In this document: positions 20,281 through 30,467 of the stretch, in pieces
Position numbering within the stretch: position 1 is the first letter of the stretch
Layout: each line of letters begins with the position of its first letter
Assembly: GCF_009870125.1 (NCBI RefSeq)
Contig: NC_046683.1
Coordinates: 19,663,001 to 19,727,000 of the forward strand
DNA: 64,000 bases
Direction of reading: 5' to 3'
Source of the DNA: Drosophila pseudoobscura
Lineage: Eukaryota; Arthropoda; Insecta; Diptera; Drosophilidae
The notes under the pieces: model-generated
Databases searched by the model: none
What the model was told of the DNA's origin: nothing
Seen by the model: only the letters and a program-made list of their open reading frames with translations
Program-made: the position numbers and the translations under genes

Positions 20281-20572
20281 TTAGGCATTTTGCAGTTCTC
20301 TCTTTGGATGACGAAATCCAATACTCGGGATGGCGAAATCAATTGAAATGTTTATAGAAAAACTATTCTCGAAAGGGATCGACGATGCAAAGATCAAAAA
20401 GTTCAAGTCAGTCTTGATCCAGAAGCGACACCGAAAAGTCGAACTAAAAACTAAGATCGCGCAAACCCTTTGTCCGGAAACCTTTGTGACCCTCAACTTA
20501 AATCTATATCAGTGAAGTTCGAAGTAAAATAAAAACTTTTTAAAAACACAAACCGCTACCGCAGTTGTTTAA
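20281..20572 (+). repeat. LTR (partial, U3-deleted) and adjacent primer-binding site
   Basis: Homologous to 19085-19300 and, reversed, to about 25440-25150. It is followed at 20574 by TGGCGCCCAACGTGGGG, a typical primer-binding site complementary to a tRNA 3' end (the TGGCGCC start suggests tRNA-Lys). The sequence shared with the reversed copy starts a little earlier, at about 20268. U3, which in the right-hand copy carries tandem repeats, is missing here. Confidence 0.7.
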
Positions 20573-20762
20573 TTGGCGCCCAACGTGGGGCGACGTTGTA
20601 TAAAAAGCACCGAATGATAAAAGTGTTGCGTCGTGCCGAAACCCGAAGGACAATTAATTAATGGAATAAATCCTTCAAATTTAAAAACGCGGAGTGACTG
20701 TGTGATATAAGATAAAAAGAGTGAGATAAAAAGGAAACAAACCGGAGCTTAGGGTGTGCAAA

Positions 20763-20852
20763 AATAAATACAATATACAATACAAATACAAATATAAATA
20801 CAAATACAAATACAAATACAACGCAAAATACAAATAAATACAAAAGCTAATC
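20763..20852 (+). repeat. AAATAC simple repeat in retroelement leader
   Basis: Degenerate tandem array of ACAAAT/AAATAC hexamers inside the untranslated leader of element 2. The minus-strand frames through it (Phe/Val/Tyr repeats) are artefacts. Confidence 0.8.
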
Positions 20853-21193
20853 AAGGCAATTCGTAAATACAAAAAAAAACCAAAGAAACCCAAAGTTTTT
20901 AAAAAACAAAACCAACAAAACCGACAAAACCAAAATACAAAGAAAGTGAAACGATCAGCGAAGCCAAAGAAGGAAGACCCCCAGAAGACCCAGCTAAGCA
21001 AAGAAATTTAAGAAGGAAGACCCGTTCGAAGACCTGTCAGCCAAATCAAGAAGGAAGAACCGTTCGAAGATCTGCCAAACTAAGAAGGACGACCCCTACC
21101 GGATATTTCGTGAGCAAGAGTTGTATTAATAAATATATAAGTTCAATTAGGTTATATAAGATTATAAAAACTAACATATAAGAAAAATTAAAA

Positions 21194-22439
21194 GTGGATC
21201 AACTAACTTTAGATTTTGAAAAACTAAAAATGATTAACTCTCAAGCAAGGACCGATCTCACAGCAGATCTGGTCAAACAATTGATAGCACTTCAAATTTC
21301 ACAAGTACAAGAGCAAATTGTAAATCTAAAACAACAAATAGAAACTAAATCCGATCAGGTATCAGATTATCAGGCAGAAACAATAGACGAGACAATAAGA
21401 GATGACACCACATTAAAGGTAATAGAATCCCTACCAATTTTCAATGGTGGATTAAACCAATATGTAGGATGGAGGGAAGCTGCAGAAACTGCAGTGAAGT
21501 TATATAAGAAAGGAAGTAAGCAATATTATATTGCATTAACAATTTTGAGAAACAAAATAACAGGACCAGCACATGACGCACTGACCAACCACGGGACAGT
21601 TTTAAATTTTGATGCCATACTTCCACGGCTTGACTTTGTTTACAGTGACAAGAGACCTATTTACATAATAGAACAGGAGTTAAGCGTTCTCCGACAAGGG
21701 AACCTTTCAATTATAGATTTCTATAACGAGGTTAACAAGAAAATGACCTTGTTAATAAATAAGACAATAATGACTCACGGAAAGGACAGTGAAATCACCA
21801 AAGAATCAAATAAAAAAATTAGAGACAATGCCTTACGCATTTTTGTTACTGGCCTAAACGGCGGCATTGCTGAAATCCTATTTTCATTGAATCCCCCAGA
21901 TTTACCGAATGCCTTGGCAAAGGTACAGGAATTGCAATCAAATAACATACGGGCCCAATGTGCCTACCAATTCAGTGGCCCCAGAAATTCAGGGAATAAT
22001 AATTACAATACATTAAGATTCAACCAACGACAACCAAGGACTAATAGTTCACCATTCGACAAAAAAAAGGGATTTTCAGAGGAATAACATATCATGGGGA
22101 CAACCCTATTTCTTGGGTAATAGACAACAAAATCAGGCCCCAGAACCAATGGATGTAGACGAATCAATACAAATCCAGAACCGACAGAACAGCAATCAAT
22201 TCAGGGGAAATAATAACAATAGAAATTATCGGGAGAATACTAACGGTTATTATAGGAGAAATAATAACAATTATAGCCAGGCCCAGCATTTTAGGGCAAA
22301 CGTAGTACCGAATAATCAGTCTAACGACAATCAAGCGCAGAAACGAAAGCTAAACGAAATGTCGGAACAACCGGCTAATAAAGCAATGAGGATAAATAAC
22401 ATTGAGGAGGATCATTTTTTAGATCAGCCCCCGAAGTAG
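21194..22439 (+). pseudogene. Retroelement gag, frameshifted
   Basis: The first frame (21194-22087, 297 codons, non-ATG start at this coordinate) is a capsid-like gag with predicted helices and phrases such as VIESLPIFNGGLNQYVGWRE. The next frame (22113-22439) is an Asn/Gln/Arg-rich tail with no zinc knuckle. A shift separates them near 22085. The left element 1 carries a second, more damaged copy of the first part. Gypsy-group gags without a CCHC box exist, so its absence need not be decay. Confidence 0.7.
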
Positions 22440-22475
22440 GTCTGCCCTACCTAAAAAGAATAGACAAAAAAATAA

Positions 22476-24340
22476 ACAGAGAATTAAAAGTTTTGATAGA
22501 TACGGGAGCAACTTCCTGTTATATAAAAAAAGGAATTTACGACAATAAAAAAGAATTACCAATTTATAAGAAAGTTGCTACAGTGAATGGATTTTCAATA
22601 ATTAAATATTTCCATAATATAACTATTTTCAACACAAAGCAAGTTTTTTATGAAATAGATGGAATGGAGGCAGATTTACTAATAGGATTTAACCTATTAA
22701 AGAAAATCGGAGCGGTTATTGATACAGGAAAGGGGACTTTAAGTTATAAAGACAATGAAGAGAAACTAATATATGATGAGGTTCGTTCTTTAAACAAATT
22801 AACCTTTATAGAAGGAAAAACCATCCTTCCACTGAAGGAATATATTATAAAAAATATTTTGAAGAAGAAAAAGAAATTAGAAGTGATTCAGTAAAGGTAG
22901 AAGGAAGCTTATACAGCTTGGGACCAGAAAATCCTGAGCACGCCGACGAAGAATTATCCGTCAATAAAGGAATAAATAGTTTGGGATTCAAATATCCTGA
23001 ACGCCGTCGTATAAATATCCGACATACAAAAATATGCAATCTCTGAATCGAAAAAATGAAATTGTATAACACCATAACATACAAAGAAGATAATTTAGAA
23101 AACCTAAGAGAGAAAATGAAAGCTATGATCAAAGAAGACCATGCCAAAATAGATTTACAGTTACCGTTCAGAAAGGACATGAAAGGAGAGATAAACACTG
23201 AACATGAAAGACCGGTATATGGCAAGCAGTATCCATACGCTTATTCGGTTAACGATTTCGTTAATAGCGAAATAAGTAAAATGCTAGATGAAGGTATAAT
23301 CGGACCTAGTAAAAGCCCATATAATTCACCGGTCATAGTAGTACCAAAGAAGGGAGTAAATAAGGATGGAACTCCTAAACATAGGTTAGTAATAGACTTT
23401 AAGAAACTTAATGAAAACACCATACCCGATAGATACCCTATGCAAGATCCTTCAGTAATTTTTGCCAATTTAGGTAAGGCAAACTATTTCTCGGCCATTG
23501 ATTTAGAGTGAGGTTTCTATAAGATTTTAATGAGAGAATCAGATATTGAAAAAACATCTTTTTTCATTAATAACGGTAAATATGAATATCTGAAAATGCC
23601 TATGGGATTGACGAACGCTCCCAGAATTTTCCAAAGGGCATACTTAGAGAATAAGTGGCGAAAACATGTCACCTCTATATGGACGATATCATAATATTTT
23701 CAAAACCTATAGAACAACACTATAAAGATCTTATTCAGATAATACAGATTTTGCAAAACGCTAATATGAAAATTTACCTAGAGAAGTCTAAATTCTTTCA
23801 ATTAGAAACCAAGTTGCTGGGATACATTGTTTCCCATAATATCATTAAAACAGATCCATATAAGATTTATACAATACAAAACTATACAATTCCGAAAAAT
23901 ATCAGAGAGCCACGCAGTTTCTTAAGATTAACAGGTTCTCACAGAAAATTCGTCCGAAATTATGCCACAATTGCCAAACCGCTAACAAAATATCTGAGCG
24001 GAGTAAGTGGAAAAGTTTCACGAAGGGAAATCCAAAAAAAACTTGAATACAGCTAGATGAATCAGCAGTAGAAGCATTTAATAATTTAAAAGACTGTCTA
24101 ATTGCACATATTGAATTGGTATAACCAGATTACAAAATGAAATTCACGTTAACCAGAAATGCATCAGATATAGCAATAGAAATCCTAGAAATAGAAATCA
24201 TAGCAATAGTCTTATCACTAGATAGAAATCCTATAACATTTATTTCTAAGATTTTAAGTAAAACCAAGCAATTATATGCTAAAAATAAAAAGGAATTATT
24301 AGCAATTGTATGGGCATTAAAAAATTTGCGAAATTATTAA
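22476..24340 (+). pseudogene. Retroelement pol (protease, RT, RNase H), broken
   Basis: Aspartic protease with IDTGATSCYI at 22493; RT from about 23056 with NSPVIVVPKK, LVIDFKKLNE and, in a later frame, YMDDIIIFSKP (23655 frame); RNase H fragment at 24137-24340 ending in AIVWALKNLRNY. There are stops after DLE (23509) and a shift before the YMDD box. After 24340 decayed sequence continues, including a VADALSR-like segment near 24500. No integrase core is visible. Confidence 0.75.
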
Positions 24341-24855
24341 TACGAACTGAGTGGGATTGAAATGCAAACAGATCTGGTGATCTGTTGGTACCTTTTCCTT
24401 TTGCAATGTCACAAAAAAACCCAAACGTAGAAATAAAACGTTGGTACTACTTCATTGAAAGTTTCTCACCGAAGATCATTTATAAACCAGGCTCAATGTA
24501 GTGGCGGACGCCTTATCTCGAATTCAGATAAATCATATAACAGATAGTGATATCAACTAAACAGAATCGTAATCAGATTTAAATACTCAGCATTCAGCAC
24601 AGAGAAGTTTTGAAAACGTCAAGAGACTAGGAAGCCTTTAAACCACTTTAAACAACAGTTACTATTATCGAAAGGAAGAGTTAGTTAGTTAGTGAAAACC
24701 TATGACAATACCCGTCATATTATTGATACAGTTGACAATTTGCTAATGATCACAATCAGAATCAGAAAGAATTTATTCAGCCTAATTTAACAACAGGAAT
24801 ACATTGCACTCTAGATGATTTATACCTTATCCGACAAGAGAACATTTCATTAAGT

Positions 24856-25775
24856 TTATTCATTTCTTAAGTTTATGGTTTTCAATTTCCTTTGAGGTCT
24901 GCCCTCTTAAGTTTAATTGGTAATTTTTTTTAACTTGTTGTCTTTTTTCCTAGGTTTTATTAATAGATCTTTTAGATTTATTTAGTGTCATGAGTTTCTT
25001 TCGCACCTTAAGTTCCGGTTTTTGTTCCTGTTTTTTTTTTACCTTACTTTTTATTTTCTTATATCTCACAGTCAATCCGCGTTTGATTGCAGGATTTATT
25101 ACATTAATTAATTGTCCACCACGGTGGGCGCCAAATAAATAACAGCGGTAGCGGATTGCGTTTTTAAAAATTGTATTTAAATTGAGCTTCACAGATATAG
25201 ACTTAAGTTGAAGGCCAAAAAAGTCCCGGACAAAGAGTGTGTGCGATTTGAATGTTTCGTTCGACTTTTCGGTTTCGCTTCTGGATCTAGACTGATTTAA
25301 ACTTTTCTCTTTCTGCATCGTGAACCCCTTTCGGGAATGTTTTTCTGTAAACACTCCGATTGAATTTCATCATCCCGAGTATTGGATGTCGTCATCCAGA
25401 AGATTGAGAAATGTACAATACTCAAAGTGCAGAATCTGCAGAAAGTCGGGTGCGAGATTGTTTATCGGAAAGCCGGGGGTCAGATTGTTTATAAGAAGCC
25501 GGCTGTGGGCAAAGATTGTTTATCAATTAAGGCGAGTGCCAACGATTGAGATTGTGGCGGGAGCCAAATATTGAGATTGTATATCTTAAAAATCAATTAG
25601 GCGGAATCCAAAGATTGAGTTTGTGATGGGAGCCAAAGATTGAGATTGTTTATATCTTGAAAAACCAATTAGGCGGAAGCCAAAGATTGAGATTGTTTTC
25701 GCCTTAGAAAGCGAAAGATTGTTTACAACTCGTATAAGAGCTCGATGGAATTGAGTACGTTAACTTGGATATGTT
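24856..25775 (-). mobile_element. Reverse-oriented LTR and leader of the same gypsy-like family (element 3)
   Basis: On the minus strand an LTR runs from about 25773 to 25150, then TGGCGCCCACCGTGGTGG (primer-binding site), then a leader to about 24856 similar to that of element 1. This LTR keeps a long U3 containing tandem repeats. It faces element 2 head-on, so the internal loop of the inverted repeat is itself made of two opposed element ends. Confidence 0.7.
25490..25725 (-). repeat. Degenerate tandem repeats in LTR U3
   Basis: About six imperfect units built on AGCCAAAGATTGAGATTGTT, spaced irregularly at 25 to 60 bp. They occupy the U3 region of the reverse-oriented LTR. Repeated U3 blocks often act as enhancers or insulators in gypsy-type elements; that role here is inference only. 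Confidence 0.6.
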
Positions 25776-26047
25776 TTCTCAGAGCCCCTAAACAAAGCAG
25801 GTCTAAGCGCATTGAATCAGAAAGCCAACAATTAAAATTTCTAGCTAGTTTTTAAGTCTTATTAAGAATGAGATGGAAAATAGACAGCAAAGTTTATTCT
25901 TTGTTGAAGCACTTCATAATCTGATCAGATGTGAATTTGTTTGTTTTCTCAGGGACAGTATGGGAAAATTTGTACAGTATTCTCTAGAAAAATGTAATAA
26001 CTGAATTTGTTGTCATTGCCCTGTACTATTTTGTCGTCAATCTCAAC

Positions 26048-27444
26048 ATGGATCTGACTCCTCGTGTGGACAACTGGATCAACATCGGCCACACTCGGGT
26101 CCGAGCACTCCCGTTTCGCAGCGAAAGCGGCGCTTTCGCACGCCCCAGATCTCCTTAATCGCAACCTCGAGCAGCATCGACGACAACACACTGATATCCT
26201 GTGGCGCTTGCGACGGCGTGATCAAGGTGTGGAATCTGCGACACAACTATACGGGCTTTAGGAAGGAGCCGCTGCTCAGGCCCAAGCTGCCTTGTGTCGG
26301 CCACTCGGCCGCGACTCTTTGCCAACTGTGTGGACAAAACGATTTACAGCTACAATCTGCTGCTAAAAGGGTCTGCTGAATTCCACCTTCTACATCAAGT
26401 CCCGCCTGAGTCCGGATGATAAGTACCTTTTGAGTGGCAGCAGAGACGAGCGGCCGTACATCTAGAACCTGGAGCATGTAGAGGTGGCACTGTCGGGCCA
26501 CACGGTCGAGCTGACCTGCGGGGATCGCCTGGGGATCCTCCTACGGCTGTTCCTTTGTCACTTCCAGCGACGATGCGCGGCACAAGATCTGGCGCGTGGA
26601 ACCCGATCTGCAGGGTCTCAGTGAGGCCGAAAGGCCGGACAAGTGTCGCGGCCCCGCGAGCACGGCTCTGGCCACCGGCAAACATAAGTACAACCTGAGG
26701 GATCTGGAGTTTGCGCCACGCTCGCTAAAGCACCTGATAGACCAGAACCCGCAGAAGCGCCCCAAGCCACTGGAATCCCATGAAAGGCGACTCTACGAGC
26801 CGTCCAGCCCAGAGTCCACCTGCAGGCACATTTAGCTGCCGGCGATTGGCGAGGAAGAGGCATCGCGCAGCAAAAGGCAAAAGTAAAACGTCGCCGCTGA
26901 TGATATTTCCCTGGTGACCAAGCTGCTAGGCCTCAACGGTCCACTCGCGGCTGAGAGAGAATGTCAACCACATCGGCGTCGGCAACAGCTGCCTCGGGGG
27001 GAGCTGTCCAGCAGCCCCTCTCCTCTATGATCTACTCGCCCACCTCGAACCTGCCCAACTACGTGCTGTACGGGCAGGCACTGCATCTGGCCATCCTGTC
27101 GCCTAAGCGCAAGCAGAAGCTGATGAATGCTTCTCTAGTGCCTGCGCCTGTTTCAGTGTAGTCCCCGCTTAAAGGCCACTCCCCGGCGCCGCATCTCGCA
27201 CACTGATGCTGCAGGTGGTGCGGGCGGATCATGCAAAACCATACCTCAGCCACATCCCAGCACACCCACTCCCAGCCGCCGGAACAGTCAGATGACGCTG
27301 CTCCGTTTCTTCAGCGTTCAGTTCAGCAGCAGCGTTGCACCAGACGAGACGGCGACAGTGTCGGGGCCAAGCGATGATTCGCCGCCTCCGGTGGCCACGC
27401 CGCTGACACCGCGAACGCCTACGAAAGCGGTGGACAGCAATTAA
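26048..27444 (+). pseudogene. l(2)dtl: l(2)dtl (Cdt2) partial pseudogene, right copy
   Basis: Same content as complement 17386-18773. An ATG at 26048 leads a short run that stops by 26159. The homologous region then appears in shifted frames: ISCGACDGVIKVWNLR, FYIKSRLSPDEKYL (shifted here), ERPYI then TAG in place of Trp (26463), SSDDARHKIWRVEPD, a basic linker (KYNLRDLEFAPR), and the C-terminus STTSASATAASG... to PRTPTKAVDSN with stop at 27444. It lacks introns in the readable part and lacks the N-terminal WD repeats. It is a fragment, probably from a truncated retrocopy or duplicated segment, and is not translatable. Confidence 0.75.
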
Positions 27445-28870
27445 GATGTCGCCTGACAAATGGGGATCATCATATCCTCTTCCCGTGTTATTGTACCGTT
27501 AGTTTTAAGCGGACATTGTAGTAAGTTAGTTTATGTAGATCCTAGCTTAAACCTTTTTTTCGTTTGGCGCATTGTACAGCGCCAATACAAAAGACTGTAT
27601 CTTGGACTTTCTCCGTAGAGCTAGGTTGAACATAGGCCAACTGAACTGCAACGGCGCATATTAGTATATCGCTGGAAAAAACTCTTGGAAACGGCGTAGA
27701 AAAGAAACTTACAGAATACCTGAGCCGTTGAAGATATTTTGGCTGATTAAATAATATTGGATTTCATCAAGGAAAGTTAGAAAACTAAATTCAATCCAAG
27801 ATTAAATCGAAATCGCTTCGAATGGGGTCTTTAACACCGAAACTCAATCGCCCATAAGGCCATTGATCATCCACAAATGCAATTGATTGACATCGATCTA
27901 GATTAACAGAATTACAAATCAATTTTAGAAATCCAAATTAACAGATTAATAGAACAATAAATAACATAATCAGCGTGCTCGCAATTTTATTTATTTTTAT
28001 ATTTTACTTACTTTAGTTCGAATTAGGCGCATAGCTTTTCTTGCTTACTTGTCACATTGTCCCATACGATTATGGCCAGATCATCAGTCGTCACGGTTGT
28101 GTACACCGGCTCGGCCTTTGCAAATTGTTCTTATTAGTGGAGGCGGTGGCTGCGGGTCCGAAGTATCAGAAGAATCGTTGCTGGCGTACCATTGGGGCAG
28201 TGGCCCCATCGATCTTCATAGATCGAGGTTGATACTTTATTTACAAATAGTCACATATCCATAGGTGGGGATTCCATTATCTTCTACGAGCAGCAGCAAG
28301 AGCAAACGCTGGCTGAGAATTTCCATTTAAAGTGGAATGGACCTGCAGAGTTCTGAGTAATAACCATCTTTCTTTGTACAAGGTAAATGAACACTTCAAC
28401 TACATACCACTTGCAGACGCTGAACATTTTCTTAATTGAATTCGAAGGATTTGCCGATCGTAGCACCAGGACGAAGTTGCGTTCCACACATTGCTGCACC
28501 TGCTAAATATGTAAAGCAGAATTAAAAACCAAGGCACAACCTACTGACTGAAATGAAGCGGGCTATGGTGTTACTTAAAAAATCCCAAAAAGTTTTGGTG
28601 GCCGATGTAACGCCTACATACGATGTGGGCGTAAGACATTTTAAATGTTCCCACGCTGCAGTCCTGCTGTCTCTTATCCTTCTACAGTGCGGTCGACTAT
28701 CTACATTTAGACAAATTCTTAGGGAAGCCGACATTAACATGTCGGTGTGGGAGCTGGAAGCTCCCAAGCTGTCTTGTGCTGAACTGCGCCTTGGCCGTCC
28801 TTGGTTCGGACTGCTCTCTTACCTAGCTGTGGCTGCTGGGTTACACTTTCGTAAGTGTACGGTAGTAAGC

Positions 28871-30467
28871 GCTATTGGCATAGTCGGCGGGGGCCCATAT
28901 CTTCATGGACTTAGCTTAGGGTGATTTAACGAGCGTTAGAGGGTTGTTAGCCTTTGCCAGAGCCCATTTACATGAGCTTGCTGGAATGTTGCTTTGTTGA
29001 CTGGTTCTGAGTTGGAATAGCCGTCGTCTTGGCCCATTTGTAGAAGAAATACGATGAGAGCGGTGCTACATGTTCCAGAGACTTTTGCTAATCACAAATT
29101 TGTTTGGCTACGTACCTGCCTACAATCAAGGCCATTGAATTGAACCGCTGATGGGTGTCGCTCGTTGTGCACTATGGATTGATTAGAAAATGCCACCTTT
29201 GGATTGACAAGTTCACAATTGATGACCATTTAATCTGAAATTAGTTTGGGCTTAATTTTCACTAAAAGCAGAGATCAGCTGTTACATATGTACATGGTTG
29301 CATTACTCAAGATTCGATAACTCATATCGAATTCAAATTTAGAATACACGTTTTCTTACTGCATAGAATGCCTGTAACTATGTATAGGTATATTTTATTG
29401 ACAATGATAGTATTCCATACTAGAGCATACATATTTAGCCCTCACTCCCACTGCATGCTTTTTTCATAAGATTTTATTACTCACGCTATAACCATACAGT
29501 AAATAGATATGTCAGTATCACTGAGAATGTCGCATGCGAATTTTCTGCGTACGCTCCCAGCTTAGTTTTTTATTTCCAACATCCAAGGTGCCCGTAATAT
29601 TTTTTGTGGCGGTCAATTCGTCATTAAGCTAAAAACTCAAAATAAAAACAAAACACATTCTGAAAAAACAAAGCACTATTTTGGGAAATAACAGTTAAAA
29701 ACAAACTAGATTTAATACTTAAAAAAAAGTAAAAAAAAAATAAAAATTAAACATTTTGTAGATATCAAATCTATGATAAAAGGCGGGAAACAAGCTAAAT
29801 TTTGTTGACTAGTGTAATCAAGCACGAACTACATCGATAAGTGGAAAAACATCGATAGTAACCGACGATGATTGCTATAATCGATACTATTGCTGGTACT
29901 ATCGCTGGCTTTGTAGCTATATTGGGTGTTTATTGTACAAACAAGGCGTAAAAAATGTTTTGAGAAACAGGCACAGAGACGGCCATGCAATTTATTTTCG
30001 ATCAGGTGCTCGCGTCCGGTTAATCTCGTTCGATACCACACAGAGTGCTAAATTCGTTGTACACACATTTATTCCACATAAAAAACTCTGGAAGGATATA
30101 AATTAGAGGAAAGCAGACACATAGTTGAGTAGTGAACCCAACACACGCACACGCGAACGCACACGAACACAAACACTACCACGAACACTAACAGAAGCAC
30201 GCACACACACGCGCTTCAGGAGCGAGACGAACGTAGAAAGGATAAAAGAACAGGAAAGAGGAAGTGGGCGTGACATACGCCAGAGGCTGGTCGTCAGCTC
30301 CTTCCTCCCTCCCACCCACCAACCCACTACTGCTGCTCCTGGATATAACGAGAGGTCAGAGGAAGAGGGCGAGACATAGGACAGAGTAGAGGCAGAGAGG
30401 ACTCCCTGTACCTTTGCCTCTTTTGGACCCAAGGCTGCATCCAGCGACGACTGACTGCTGCTGGGCC
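28871..30467. other. AT-rich intergenic DNA upstream of Cep162
   Basis: No gene seen between the inverted repeat and the Cep162 start. The right part contains the DRE cluster and an AC-rich tract (30,130-30,230) that is probably 5' UTR. The minus-strand frames at 30,103-30,911 are shadows of the Cep162 exon and repeats. Confidence 0.5.
29833..29887 (+). promoter_or_regulatory. DRE-like motif cluster, candidate Cep162 promoter
   Basis: Three ATCGATA-type sites (29833-29839, 29851-29857, and AATCGATAC near 29879) lie within 55 bp. TATCGATA is the DREF site found in many TATA-less Drosophila promoters. They lie about 0.6 kb upstream of the chosen Cep162 ATG, which fits a 5' UTR of that length; the transcription start itself is not resolvable. 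Confidence 0.45.

Larger units (their letters stand above)
20573..24855 (+). mobile_element. Gypsy-like LTR retrotransposon internal region (element 2), inactive
   Basis: Order: primer-binding site, 600-bp AT-rich leader with AAATAC repeats, gag, protease, reverse transcriptase, RNase H, then loss of homology before an integrase can be seen. This is the Ty3/gypsy order. Multiple stops and frameshifts, and the missing 3' half of pol, make it non-autonomous. It is cut at about 24,855 by a second copy lying in the opposite orientation. The strong A-richness of the plus strand differs from neighbouring host genes. Confidence 0.8.
25150..28870. repeat. Right arm of large inverted repeat
   Basis: Reverse complement of 15825-19300. 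The outer end is near 28870, where the shared GCGCTATTGGCATAGTCGGC motif sits; beyond it the flanks differ. The arm also holds about 330 bp of LTR U3 sequence (25440-25775) missing from the left arm. Confidence 0.85.

Noticed and set aside
20681-21001. Minus-strand Phe/Tyr/Leu-rich 106-codon frame resembling a membrane protein
   Set aside because: It lies entirely in the A-rich AAATAC repeat leader of the retrotransposon; the composition comes from the repeat.
28284-28499. BTB-domain start (FHFKWKFSASV resembles HFCLRWNN-type openings)
   Set aside because: The match is short, the frame stops at once, and both arms of the inverted repeat show the same break.
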